Origin: CAZOWW01 sp964583765
GTDB taxonomy: Bacteria; Actinomycetota; Actinomycetes; Actinomycetales; Kineosporiaceae
Assembly: GCA_964583765.1 (NCBI GenBank)
Contig: CAZOWW010000062.1
Span: forward strand, 1-32,320
DNA: 32,320 bases
Direction of reading: 5' to 3'
Shown here: positions 23,302 to 30,030 of the stretch, piece after piece
Position numbering within the stretch: the first letter of the stretch is position 1
How the letters are laid out: every line of letters starts with the position of its first letter
The notes under the pieces: model-generated
What the model saw: only the letters and a program-made list of their open reading frames with translations
Told to the model about the DNA's origin: nothing
Databases searched by the model: none
Made by a program: the position numbers and the translations under genes

Positions 23302-23751
23302 GTGCTTGCCCGTGTCCGAAGTGCCCTCCCCGTCCTGGTTGCCGCCGGCCTCACCTTCCTGACAGCCGGGTGCGGGTCCTCCTCCCACGCCACCTCCACC
23401 AGCCCCGGGGGCAGCGCGGCAACGGTGACGGCCGGCGCACACCTGGACGTGAACGCCTTCTCGGACCTCATCTCGCGACCGGGGGTCGTGGTGCTGGACG
23501 TCCGAACGCCGGCGGAGTTCGCTGCCGGCCACCTGTCGGGCGCGAAGAACGTCGACGTCGAGGCGACGGACTTCGCCTCGCAGATCGGATCCCTGGACCA
23601 CTCGGCCACCTACGCCGTGTACTGCCGCACCGGAGTCCGCTCCGGGATGGCGCTCCAGCAGATGCTCGGATCGGGCTTCACCCAGGTCGTCGACCTGTCC
23701 GGCGGGATCACCGCCTGGACGGGCGCCGGCAAGCCCGTGACCACCTCCTGA
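23302..23751 (+). CDS. Lipoprotein rhodanese (single domain)
   Basis: A 149-residue exported rhodanese. The N terminus is a lipoprotein signal (hydrophobic run, then LTAGC with the lipidated Cys24), so the enzyme sits on the outer face of the cytoplasmic membrane. The rhodanese domain contains VVLDVRTPAEFAAGHLSGA and the active loop CRTGVRSG with catalytic Cys108. It ends in the usual LSGGITAW. The reaction is transfer of sulfane sulfur from a donor to a thiophilic acceptor. The start is GTG 23302, preceded by AGGAG; a longer frame to 23224 would bury the signal peptide. It is divergent from padR and may share the operator between them. Confidence 0.92.
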   Translation: MLARVRSALPVLVAAGLTFLTAGCGSSSHATSTSPGGSAATVTAGAHLDVNAFSDLISRPGVVVLDVRTPAEFAAGHLSGAKNVDVEATDFASQIGSLDHSATYAVYCRTGVRSGMALQQMLGSGFTQVVDLSGGITAWTGAGKPVTTS

Positions 23752-23824
23752 ATCCACCACAGATGGTCGACGCCACCGCAATCGGCCTCATCTTGTGGAT
23801 CATCGTCCGGTCGGGTCAGGATGG

Positions 23825-23844
23825 GAATACCCCCAAGGGTATTC
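23825..23844. promoter_or_regulatory. CsoR/CstR-type operator before Cys-rich protein and CoADR
   Basis: GAATACCC and GGGTATTC form a perfect 8-bp inverted repeat with a 4-base centre (CCAA). It is the best of three such sites in the window and lies 69 bases before the small Cys-rich gene. Confidence 0.68.
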
Positions 23845-23912
23845 ACGTTCCTGCTGGTATCCGATGCATGGTCGGCGGCGGTGGCGTCCGTCGTCCCGAG
23901 GAAGGGGCCCTC

Positions 23913-24029
23913 ATGTGCAGTCGTGTCGAGTGCGCGGTGTGCTCGAAGATCACCTGGTCCGGGTGCGGCCAGCACGTGGACCAGGCGCTCGCGGGCGTGC
24001 CTGAGGAACAGCGATGCACGTGTCTCTGA
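23913..24029 (+). CDS. Conserved-looking 38-residue cysteine-rich protein
   Basis: A 38-residue protein with seven cysteines, beginning MCSRVECAVCSK, continuing WSGCGQHVDQALAGVP and ending RCTCL. GAGGAAGGGG lies a few bases before the ATG. The CxxxxCxxC, GCG.H and CxC pattern suggests a zinc or Fe-S knuckle. Very similar short proteins are known to me from other actinobacteria as unnamed hypothetical genes, without a function. It directly follows the CsoR/CstR-like palindrome and precedes the CoA-disulfide reductase by 115 bases, so it likely belongs to the same response. Confidence 0.72.
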   Translation: MCSRVECAVCSKITWSGCGQHVDQALAGVPEEQRCTCL

Positions 24030-24030
24030 G

Positions 24031-24100
24031 GTGATCGGGCCTGCGGGCACCGACCAGGGATCGGGACCGTGGGTGTCAGGGAAGTGATCAGGCCTGCGGG
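24031..24100 (+). repeat. Direct repeat between Cys-rich gene and CoADR gene
   Basis: A 17-base unit GTGATCGGGCCTGCGGG (24031-24047) recurs with one mismatch at 24084-24100. A partial third copy (AGGCCTGCCGGTGAG) follows at about 24111. It lies in the leader of the CoA-disulfide reductase gene. Its function is unknown. Confidence 0.5.
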
Positions 24101-24144
24101 TGAGCGCGAGAGGCCTGCCGGTGAGTGTGTGAGAGGGGACCAGC

Positions 24145-26103
24145 ATGAGCGCCGAGTCCACGTCCGGGTCTGAGGCCGGGTCGATGTCCGGGGTGGAAGC
24201 CCTGCCGCGACCCGGGTCCGTGCCCGGGTCCGTCCAGGCGCCGGGGCCGGCTCCGCGCATCGTGGTCGTGGGCGGAGTGGCCGGTGGCATGAGTTTCGCG
24301 GCCCGGGCCCGTCGCCTGGCCGAGCATGCCCGGATCACGGTGCTGGAGAAGGACCCGTACGTCTCGTTCGCCAACTGCGGGCTGCCGTACCACCTGGGCG
24401 GGGAGATCCCCGAGCGGTCGAAGTTGATCCTGCACACCCCCGAGTCGTTGGCTGCGGCCCTTGCCCTGGACGTGCGCACCGGCCATGAGGTGGTCGGGGT
24501 GGACCGGGCCGCGCACAGCGTGCGCGTGCGCGAGGTGGCCTCCGGCCGGGAGTACGACGAGGCCTACGACACCCTCGTGCTGGCCACGGGTGCCGCCCCG
24601 CTGGTGCCGCCCCTGCCGGGGGTGGACCTGCCCCAGGTGCGGGTGCTGCGCAGCATCCCGGACGTGGACGCCCTGCAGGAGCTCGTGGACGCGGGTGCAC
24701 GGCGTGCGGTAGTGGTCGGCGCGGGATTCATCGGCCTGGAGGTCGCCGAGGCCCTGGTGCACCGGGGACTGGCGGTCAGCGTGGTCGAACTGTCCGACCA
24801 GGTGCTCCCGCCGCTGGACCCCGAACTGGCTCGCGCGGTCGAACAGGCCCTGACGCGCGGCGGGGTGGACGTGCGCACCTCGGTGTCACTGACGGCGATC
24901 CGCGCCGCCGGACCGGACGAGGGCGGCGCGGTGGTCGCGAGCCTGTCCGACGGGGATGAGCTTGGCGCGGATCTGGTGCTGCTGGCCGTGGGGGTCCGTC
25001 CGGAGAGCTCCCTGGCCCGCGCGGCGGGCCTGGCCCTGGGCCCGCGCGGGCACGTGCTGGTCGATGACACCCTGCGCACCAGTGACCCGGACATCTACGC
25101 CGTGGGCGACGCGATCGAGGTCGTCGACGCGGTGAGCGGCGCGGCGACCGCGGTGCCGCTGGCCGGGCCGGCCAATCGTCAGGGCCGGGCCGCAGCCGAC
25201 CACCTGTTCGGGAGGCGCGGGCGGCGCACCCCGGTGCTCGGCACCGCGATCGTGCGGGTCTTCGACGTCGTCGCGGCCACGACCGGCAAGAACGAGAAGA
25301 CCCTGCGGGCCGCGGGCGTCGCACATCACGTGGTCCACGTGCACCCCGCTCACCACGCGGGCTACTACCCCGGCGCCCGGGCCATGCACCTCAAGCTGAT
25401 GTTCGCCCCGGACGGGAAGGTGCTGGGCGCCCAGGCCACCGGCGGCGACGGCGTGGACAAGCGGATCGATGTGATCGCCACCGCGATCCGCGCCGGGATG
25501 AGCGTGCACGACCTGGCCGACCTCGAACTGTGCTACGCCCCGCCGTTCGGGTCGGCCAAGGACCCGGTCAACCAGGCCGGCTTCGTCGCCCAGAACGTCC
25601 TGGCGGGTGACACCGTGCTCTGGTACGCCCACGACGCCCCGGATTCGCAGGCCCCGGAGACAGACGCACTCGCCCTGACCGAAGCGGAGCCGGGCACTCC
25701 GGGCGCCCAGGAACCCGCCCCTGCCTGCTCCGACACGGCGGACCCCGCGCCCGGAGTGGTCCTGCTGGACGTGCGCAGCGAGAAGGAGTTCACCGCCGGT
25801 CACCTCAGCGGTGCCCTGAACATCCCGCACACCGAGCTCCGCGAACGGCTCGACGAGGTCCGCGACGCCCTCACCCGAGCCGGCGCCCTGTCCGCGGCCT
25901 CGGCACCCACCCCGCCCGGCCGTCGACCCGCGCTGCTGGTCTACTGCGCCTCCGGCTTCCGGTCCTACCTCGCCCTGCGCATCCTGCACCAACAGGGCCT
26001 CCCCGGCTCGGCCACGCTCTCCGGCGGCCTGAGCACCCTGCGTCTGATCCGCCCCGACCTCCCCCTGCCCACCGGCCCCACCCCCCAACCCACCCACACC
26101 TGA
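24145..26103 (+). CDS. CoA-disulfide/persulfide reductase fused to rhodanese
   Basis: A 652-residue fusion. After a disordered N terminus (about 37 residues) comes a flavoprotein of the CoA-disulfide reductase group: FAD motif VVGGVAGG (43-48), the single redox cysteine in SFANCGLPYHLGG (Cys78), a nucleotide-binding loop VVVGAGFIGLEVAE, and the C-terminal dimerisation part (LKLMFAPDGKVLGAQ). A rhodanese domain follows (LDVRSEKEFTAGHLSGALNIP) with the active loop CASGFRS (Cys601). Related CoADR-rhodanese proteins (Npsr type) use NAD(P)H and CoA to reduce per- and polysulfides. GAGAGG precedes the ATG. A CsoR/CstR-like site about 300 bases upstream fits induction by reactive sulfur. No domain is truncated. 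Confidence 0.92.
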   Translation: MSAESTSGSEAGSMSGVEALPRPGSVPGSVQAPGPAPRIVVVGGVAGGMSFAARARRLAEHARITVLEKDPYVSFANCGLPYHLGGEIPERSKLILHTPESLAAALALDVRTGHEVVGVDRAAHSVRVREVASGREYDEAYDTLVLATGAAPLVPPLPGVDLPQVRVLRSIPDVDALQELVDAGARRAVVVGAGFIGLEVAEALVHRGLAVSVVELSDQVLPPLDPELARAVEQALTRGGVDVRTSVSLTAIRAAGPDEGGAVVASLSDGDELGADLVLLAVGVRPESSLARAAGLALGPRGHVLVDDTLRTSDPDIYAVGDAIEVVDAVSGAATAVPLAGPANRQGRAAADHLFGRRGRRTPVLGTAIVRVFDVVAATTGKNEKTLRAAGVAHHVVHVHPAHHAGYYPGARAMHLKLMFAPDGKVLGAQATGGDGVDKRIDVIATAIRAGMSVHDLADLELCYAPPFGSAKDPVNQAGFVAQNVLAGDTVLWYAHDAPDSQAPETDALALTEAEPGTPGAQEPAPACSDTADPAPGVVLLDVRSEKEFTAGHLSGALNIPHTELRERLDEVRDALTRAGALSAASAPTPPGRRPALLVYCASGFRSYLALRILHQQGLPGSATLSGGLSTLRLIRPDLPLPTGPTPQPTHT

Positions 26104-26150
26104 CCCGAACGAACCCCGGCGCCAAACCCCGCCCAGCACCACGACAGAAC

Positions 26151-26177
26151 CCGCGCCGCGACGCCGGTCCGGCGCGG
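26151..26177 (+). terminator. Hairpin after the CoADR-rhodanese gene
   Basis: CCGCGCCG and CGGCGCGG form a perfect 8-bp stem, and GAC/GTC inside it extend the pairing around a GCCG loop. It starts 47 bases past the stop codon. There is no T run. Confidence 0.5.
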
Positions 26178-26340
26178 CCTCGGAGCAAGCCCCCTACAGA
26201 ACCCGTGGGGCCCGCGCGGAACCGGAGCCAGAAGAGGTCGCGAAGCGGGATCCGGAGAAGCCGGCCCCACAGACAGACAAGCAGCGCGAAGATGACAACG
26301 AACGAAACGGACAGATAGACACGAGAGAAACGAGACAGCC

Positions 26341-26568
26341 ATGTTGCGAAACGAAGGCCCCCTGGACCGAATTGCGCGCCTGGTGATAGGAGCCGTGCTG
26401 GCCGTCGTGGCCGTGGTCGCCGGGGTGAGCTCGATTCTGGGGATCGTGCTGGGCATCGTGGCCGTGGTGCTTGTGGCCACCGCCGTGGTGGGTTTCTGTC
26501 CCCTGTACCGACTGCTGGGCCTGAACACCGCAGACCGGGATCGGAAGGCGCCGAGCGACGGTTCGTGA
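26341..26568 (+). CDS. DUF2892 (YgaP-type) small membrane protein
   Basis: A 75-residue protein with two hydrophobic helices separated by a tight turn (about 14-31 and 32-50), starting MLRNEGPLDRIARLVIG and continuing to GFCPLYRLLGLNT. This is the DUF2892 pattern, known as the membrane tail of rhodanese YgaP and as a stand-alone protein near sulfur genes. The conserved GFCPLY motif places a Cys at the membrane surface. In YgaP this domain is linked to sulfur or thiocyanate release across the membrane. It follows the CoADR-rhodanese gene by 237 bases of T-poor DNA. The ribosome site is weak (GAGA), so translation may depend on an unstructured leader. Confidence 0.88.
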   Translation: MLRNEGPLDRIARLVIGAVLAVVAVVAGVSSILGIVLGIVAVVLVATAVVGFCPLYRLLGLNTADRDRKAPSDGS

Positions 26569-26669
26569 ACCGGATGGGAACCTGCGCGATCGCGCTCCCG
26601 TCCCCTCCCGGCGCCGTTTGCCCGGTCACAGCCGTTTCCGAACGGAGACCCGCACGGACATCGGCGCTC

Positions 26670-26695
26670 CAATAGTAGGATCATGGGATCTATTG
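26670..26695. promoter_or_regulatory. Possible operator dyad before second NifX-like gene
   Basis: CAATAG and CTATTG form a 6-bp inverted repeat with a 14-base spacer, lying in AT-richer DNA before the NifX-CDF pair. A repeated GGATC lies inside. It may be a repressor site; no regulator can be assigned. Confidence 0.35.
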
Positions 26696-26722
26696 TTGAG
26701 GCGGTGTGATCCGTTGACGGCG

Positions 26723-26751
26723 CAGGGGCAGGGGCAGGGGCAGGGGCAGGG
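26723..26751 (+). repeat. GGGGCA hexamer tandem repeat (G-quadruplex-prone)
   Basis: The unit AGGGGC is repeated four times and ends in AGGG, giving four runs of four G and one of three, separated by CA. It stands immediately before an ATG (26752) and 88 bases before the preferred NifX start. It could fold into a G-quadruplex in DNA or mRNA. Confidence 0.8.
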
Positions 26752-26838
26752 ATGACCGGAGCACCCACCCTTCCCCTCGCCCCCGGCGATGTCTGCCTCG
26801 ATCGACAGCGAGTGCTTCGAGTTCAGGTGGTGGTCTTG

Positions 26839-27165
26839 GTGCGAGTGTGTGTCCCGGTGACCGATGAGGGGACGATCGATTCCCGATGGGGTCGAGCCGA
26901 GAGGGTCGTTGTCGCGGAAGTGCACGACGGAGTGATCGACGATTGGCGGGAGCACGTCGTGCGGTGGGACGTCCTGCATGATGCCGGACCCGAGGGAGCA
27001 CACCATGCCCGAGTGGCCCGGTTCATCCGGGACGAGCACGTGACGATGGTGCTGGCGGAGCGGATGGGTGACGGGATGGCCCGAATGCTGCACAAGCTCG
27101 GCGTGAGCGTGCACCTGGGCCTCACCGGTGAGGCGCGCGTCGCGATGGGCGTCGAACGGTCGTGA
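26839..27165 (+). CDS. NifX-like (COG1433 family) protein, second copy
   Basis: A 108-residue NifX-fold protein: RVCVPVTDEGTIDSRWGRAERVVVAEV, then HHARVARFIRDEHVTMVLAERMGDGM and LGVSVHLGLTG. It keeps the core strands but has only one Cys. The start is set at GTG 26839, with AGGTGG 8 bases upstream, which places the first strand at the N terminus as in relatives. An ATG at 26752 directly after the G-rich repeat would add 29 unconserved residues. The stop overlaps the start of the CDF exporter (GTGA at 27162-27165). The coupling suggests that it senses, binds or delivers a metal linked to that transporter; that is inference. Confidence 0.84.
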   Translation: MRVCVPVTDEGTIDSRWGRAERVVVAEVHDGVIDDWREHVVRWDVLHDAGPEGAHHARVARFIRDEHVTMVLAERMGDGMARMLHKLGVSVHLGLTGEARVAMGVERS

Positions 27166-28151
27166 CCTCCGGCTCTCCCCGGGCCGACTCCCCCACTCCC
27201 GCGCCGTCCCGCCACCATCGACCCGGGGCGGCGTTCGAGCATGCCTTCGACCATCGGCCGGCCGGTCCGCGGGGCGACCGGCGTCGCGGGCTGGCCTGGG
27301 CGCTGGCCCTCAATGTCGCGCTGCTCCTGGTCGAGATGCTCGGCGGGATCATGTTCGGATCGCTGGCGCTGCTGGCGGACGCCGCTCACCTCTGCTCGGA
27401 CGTCGTCGGCCTGGGCATCGCCCTGGCAGCGGTCGTCCTGGCCGCCCGGCCCGCTGCGGCACGGCACAGCTTCGGGTTCGCCCGCGCCGAGGTGCTCGCC
27501 GCGCAGGCCGGCGCCGTGATGCTGGTGGCCACCGCCTGCTGGATCAGCGTCGAGGCGGCCCACCGGGTGCAGTCCCCCGGACACATCGACGGAACCGGCA
27601 TGGCCGCCGTCGCCGGGCTGGGCATCGTGGCGAATCTGGCCAGCGCGGTCCTGGTCCACCGCGTCCAGGGCGAGAGCCTCAACATGCGCGCCTCGTACCT
27701 GCACCTGGCCACTGACGCCGCAGGTTCGGCACTCGCCCTGATCGCCGGACTGATGATCGCCGGGTGGGGCTGGACCTGGACGGACGCCGGCGCGTCCTGG
27801 GTCACCGCGGTCCTGGTGGCCTGGGCGGGCTGGCACCTTCTGCATGAGGCTACCCATGTGCTGATGGAGGGCGTTCCCCGCGGACTCGACCCCGATGCGG
27901 TGATCACCGCGCTGTCCGCGGTGGAAGGGGTGGCGAGCATTCACCACCTGCATGTCTGGAATCTGGCCTCCGACGTGCCCGCACTCTCCGCCCATGTCGT
28001 CGTGCAGGGACAACCGAGCCTGCATGAGGCCTACCGGACGGTTCAGGCGGCCCGGACCGTCCTGGCGGACCACTTCAGGATCACCAACGCCACCCTGGAG
28101 CTCGAACCTTCCCCCGGGGCCGGGGCATTCCCCCACCCCGACGCCCCCTGA
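27162..28151 (+). CDS. Cation diffusion facilitator (CDF) metal exporter
   Basis: A 329-residue CDF/ZitB-CzcD-type transporter with about six membrane helices. The transport-site pairs are His-x3-Asp in DAAHLCSD (helix 2) and in HLATDAAGS (helix 5), a Zn(II)-type HD-HD site. The C-terminal cytoplasmic domain (VEGVASIHHLHVWNLASD) is the usual metal-sensing fold. The N terminus is about 40 residues of Pro/His/Arg-rich sequence. CDF proteins export Zn, Cd, Co or Fe in exchange for protons. It is co-translated with the NifX-like gene. With the ZIP importer at 20134 the region holds both import and export routes for divalent metals. Confidence 0.93.
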   Translation: MTSGSPRADSPTPAPSRHHRPGAAFEHAFDHRPAGPRGDRRRGLAWALALNVALLLVEMLGGIMFGSLALLADAAHLCSDVVGLGIALAAVVLAARPAAARHSFGFARAEVLAAQAGAVMLVATACWISVEAAHRVQSPGHIDGTGMAAVAGLGIVANLASAVLVHRVQGESLNMRASYLHLATDAAGSALALIAGLMIAGWGWTWTDAGASWVTAVLVAWAGWHLLHEATHVLMEGVPRGLDPDAVITALSAVEGVASIHHLHVWNLASDVPALSAHVVVQGQPSLHEAYRTVQAARTVLADHFRITNATLELEPSPGAGAFPHPDAP

Positions 28152-28308
28152 CAGCCCTGCACGAACGCCCCTGACTGCCACAGTGCGCCAATCCCTCCGG
28201 AGGGTCCGGGGGCAACCGGTCCGGGCGGCTCGTCCGTGTCGACCGGAGGGGCGTGGACGTCTGCCGCGCCGGCGGAGCCGGAACAGCATCGTGCTTCTTC
28301 CTCGTCGG

Positions 28309-29331
28309 TCAGCTGCCCAGGGTCAGCCAGAGCAGGGACGCGGCTCCGGCCAGGAGGCAGTAGATGGCGAACGGGGTGAGCGTGCGGGTGTGGAACCAGC
28401 GGGTGAGGAATCGGACGGCGACGTAGGCCGAGATGAACGAGGCCACGCTCCCGGCGAGGACCTGCCCGTGGATGCGGGCCCCCAGGGGCCCGAACAGGTC
28501 GGGCAACTTGAGCACCCCGGCCGCGAGGATGACCGGGGTGGCCAGCAGGAACGAGAACCGGGCCGCGTCCTCGTGGTCGAGACCGCGCAGCAGGCCCGCG
28601 GCCATGGTCACCCCGGATCGGCTGATGCCCGGCAGCAGGGCGAGGACCTGCGAGGAGCCGATCAAGGTCGCCCGCCCGACGCCCAGCGCCGAGAGCCGGA
28701 CGTCCGCGACGGCGCCGTTCGCGCTCGAGGCCACGTCGCCCATCGTCAGAACCCCGGCGTCCGCGGTCGCGGAACGCCGGGACTCCCCCGACACCTGGGA
28801 CGCCCGCGATCCTCGGCCCACCGGCGACGGCACCGGCCCCGGACGGGCGACGGACGATCGAGCAACTGACCGCGGACGTCGCCGGAGCAGTTCGGCGCCC
28901 CAGAGCACGGCACCGTTGACGGTAAGGAAGACAGCGGAGGGCACGGGACGTCCGAGCGTGGTGCGGAACAGGTGCTCCAGCGCCAGCCCGCTGATTCCGA
29001 CCGGGATCGTCGCGATCACGATGAGCCAGGCGAGTCGCTCGTGGGGCTCCTCGATCCGCCGGTGGACGACGGACGTCAGCAGGCCACGGACGATCGCGAC
29101 CCAGTCGCGCCAGAAGAACACCAGGAGCGCCAGTGCCGTGGCGACGTGCAGCCCCACGATGAAGGCCAGGTACGACGACTCGGGGGCGGAAACGTTCAGG
29201 TCGCGCCCCCACGACCCGCCGACCACCGCCGGGACCAGCACGCTGTGGCCGAGACTGGACACGGGAAACAACTCGGTCACGCCCTGGAAGGCCCCCACGA
29301 CGATCGCCTCGAGATAGCTCAGGTGGGACAT
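28309..29331 (-). CDS. uppP: Undecaprenyl-diphosphate phosphatase
   Basis: A 340-residue UppP/BacA. The two signature regions are GVTELFPVSSLGH (near the N terminus) and LPGISRSGVT. Multiple membrane helices surround them. It dephosphorylates undecaprenyl diphosphate to recycle the lipid carrier for cell-wall synthesis, and extra copies confer bacitracin tolerance. It is about 65 residues longer than usual because of a charged, Ser/Arg/Pro-rich cytoplasmic loop (about 150-215). AAAGG lies upstream of the ATG. It is divergent from blaI, and the intergenic dyads suggest it belongs to the BlaI regulon. Confidence 0.95.
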   Translation of the reverse strand: MSHLSYLEAIVVGAFQGVTELFPVSSLGHSVLVPAVVGGSWGRDLNVSAPESSYLAFIVGLHVATALALLVFFWRDWVAIVRGLLTSVVHRRIEEPHERLAWLIVIATIPVGISGLALEHLFRTTLGRPVPSAVFLTVNGAVLWGAELLRRRPRSVARSSVARPGPVPSPVGRGSRASQVSGESRRSATADAGVLTMGDVASSANGAVADVRLSALGVGRATLIGSSQVLALLPGISRSGVTMAAGLLRGLDHEDAARFSFLLATPVILAAGVLKLPDLFGPLGARIHGQVLAGSVASFISAYVAVRFLTRWFHTRTLTPFAIYCLLAGAASLLWLTLGS

Positions 29332-29395
29332 CGATCAGCCTTTCGCCTGGCGCCTGCGGTTCCCGGAGGAGCGTCGATCGACAACCCCGCCCACA

Positions 29396-29418
29396 GCTAC
29401 TACTCAAGCGATAGTAGC
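29396..29418. promoter_or_regulatory. BlaI-like operator facing uppP
   Basis: GCTACTA and TAGTAGC form a perfect 7-bp inverted repeat with a 9-base spacer. BlaI/MecI repressors bind TACTA/TAGTA-type dyads in actinobacteria. It lies 65 bases upstream of uppP. Confidence 0.65.
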
Positions 29419-29501
29419 TTGAGGGCCGCCCCGCCACCGAGGCCGGTTCGCACGACCTCACCTCCCCGGCCTCACCTCGTGACCCGGAGGACCCCGAGGT
29501 C

Positions 29502-29522
29502 CTACTATCGCTCCTGTAGTGG
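29502..29522. promoter_or_regulatory. BlaI-like operator facing blaI
   Basis: CTACTA, 9 bases, TAGTGG: the same spacing as the site at 29396-29418 with one mismatch in the second arm. A further half-site, TAGTGGATG, repeats at 29517-29525 and 29539-29547, so the promoter region of blaI carries several copies. Confidence 0.6.
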
Positions 29523-29565
29523 ATGCCGGACGCTCAGGTAGTGGATGACGGAACGGCGGTGAACG

Positions 29566-30030
29566 GTGGCCCAGGCACGTGCGCGGCGTGAGTCGGGACA
29601 ACTCGAGCAGGAAGTCCTGGCCGTGGTGGCCGCCGCCGACGCCCCGGTGACCCCGTCGCAGGTCCAGGCGGAGCTGGCCCGAGCGACCGGCCAGGAACTC
29701 GCCTACACCACGGTCATGACCACTCTTGCCCGCCTGCACGACAAGGGCGCGCTGGACCGGACGAACGCCGGGCGTGCGTTCGCCTACGGTCTGGCCGCGG
29801 AGCCGGCCGAGCTGTCGGCCGCACTCACCGCCCGCCAGATGCAACGCCTCCTGGACGCCCAGGACGACCGGGCCGCGGCCCTCACCCGCTTCGTCGCCGC
29901 CCTGTCCCCCGAGGACGAGGCCGTCCTGACCTCGCTCCTGCAGGACCACCCGGCGCCGGGCGACCCGGGCGCGGCTGCTCGGCCCTCGCCCCCGCCTGCC
30001 CAGCCCTCGGAGGAGGCGAAACCCCGGTGA
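29566..30030 (+). CDS. BlaI/MecI-family repressor
   Basis: A 154-residue BlaI/CopY-type winged-helix protein: LEQEVLAVVAAADAPVTPSQVQAEL, then ELAYTTVMTTLARLHDKGAL (recognition helix) and AFAYGLA (wing). A helical dimerisation part and a Pro/Ala-rich tail of about 30 residues follow. BlaI proteins repress by dimer binding and are released when a partner M56 protease cleaves them. The start at 29566 is GTG, with weak Shine-Dalgarno sequence nearby. The stop overlaps the M56 gene (GTGA at 30027-30030). Its likely targets are its own promoter and uppP, from the two dyads. Confidence 0.93.
   Translation: MAQARARRESGQLEQEVLAVVAAADAPVTPSQVQAELARATGQELAYTTVMTTLARLHDKGALDRTNAGRAFAYGLAAEPAELSAALTARQMQRLLDAQDDRAAALTRFVAALSPEDEAVLTSLLQDHPAPGDPGAAARPSPPPAQPSEEAKPR

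Noticed and set aside
23026..23781. Upstream extension of the padR frame
   Set aside because: It runs antisense through the rhodanese gene and across the operator; a good ribosome site and ATG exist at 23025.
26752..26838. Start of the second NifX-like gene at ATG 26752
   Set aside because: The extra 29 residues are unlike the family, and the G-run directly before the ATG leaves no ribosome-site spacing; GTG 26839 fits better.
28152..28308. Terminator between cdf and uppP
   Set aside because: CCCTCCGGAGGG near 28196 is palindromic but leaves no proper loop, and the wider CCGGTC/GACCGG pair has a long loop, so support was too weak.
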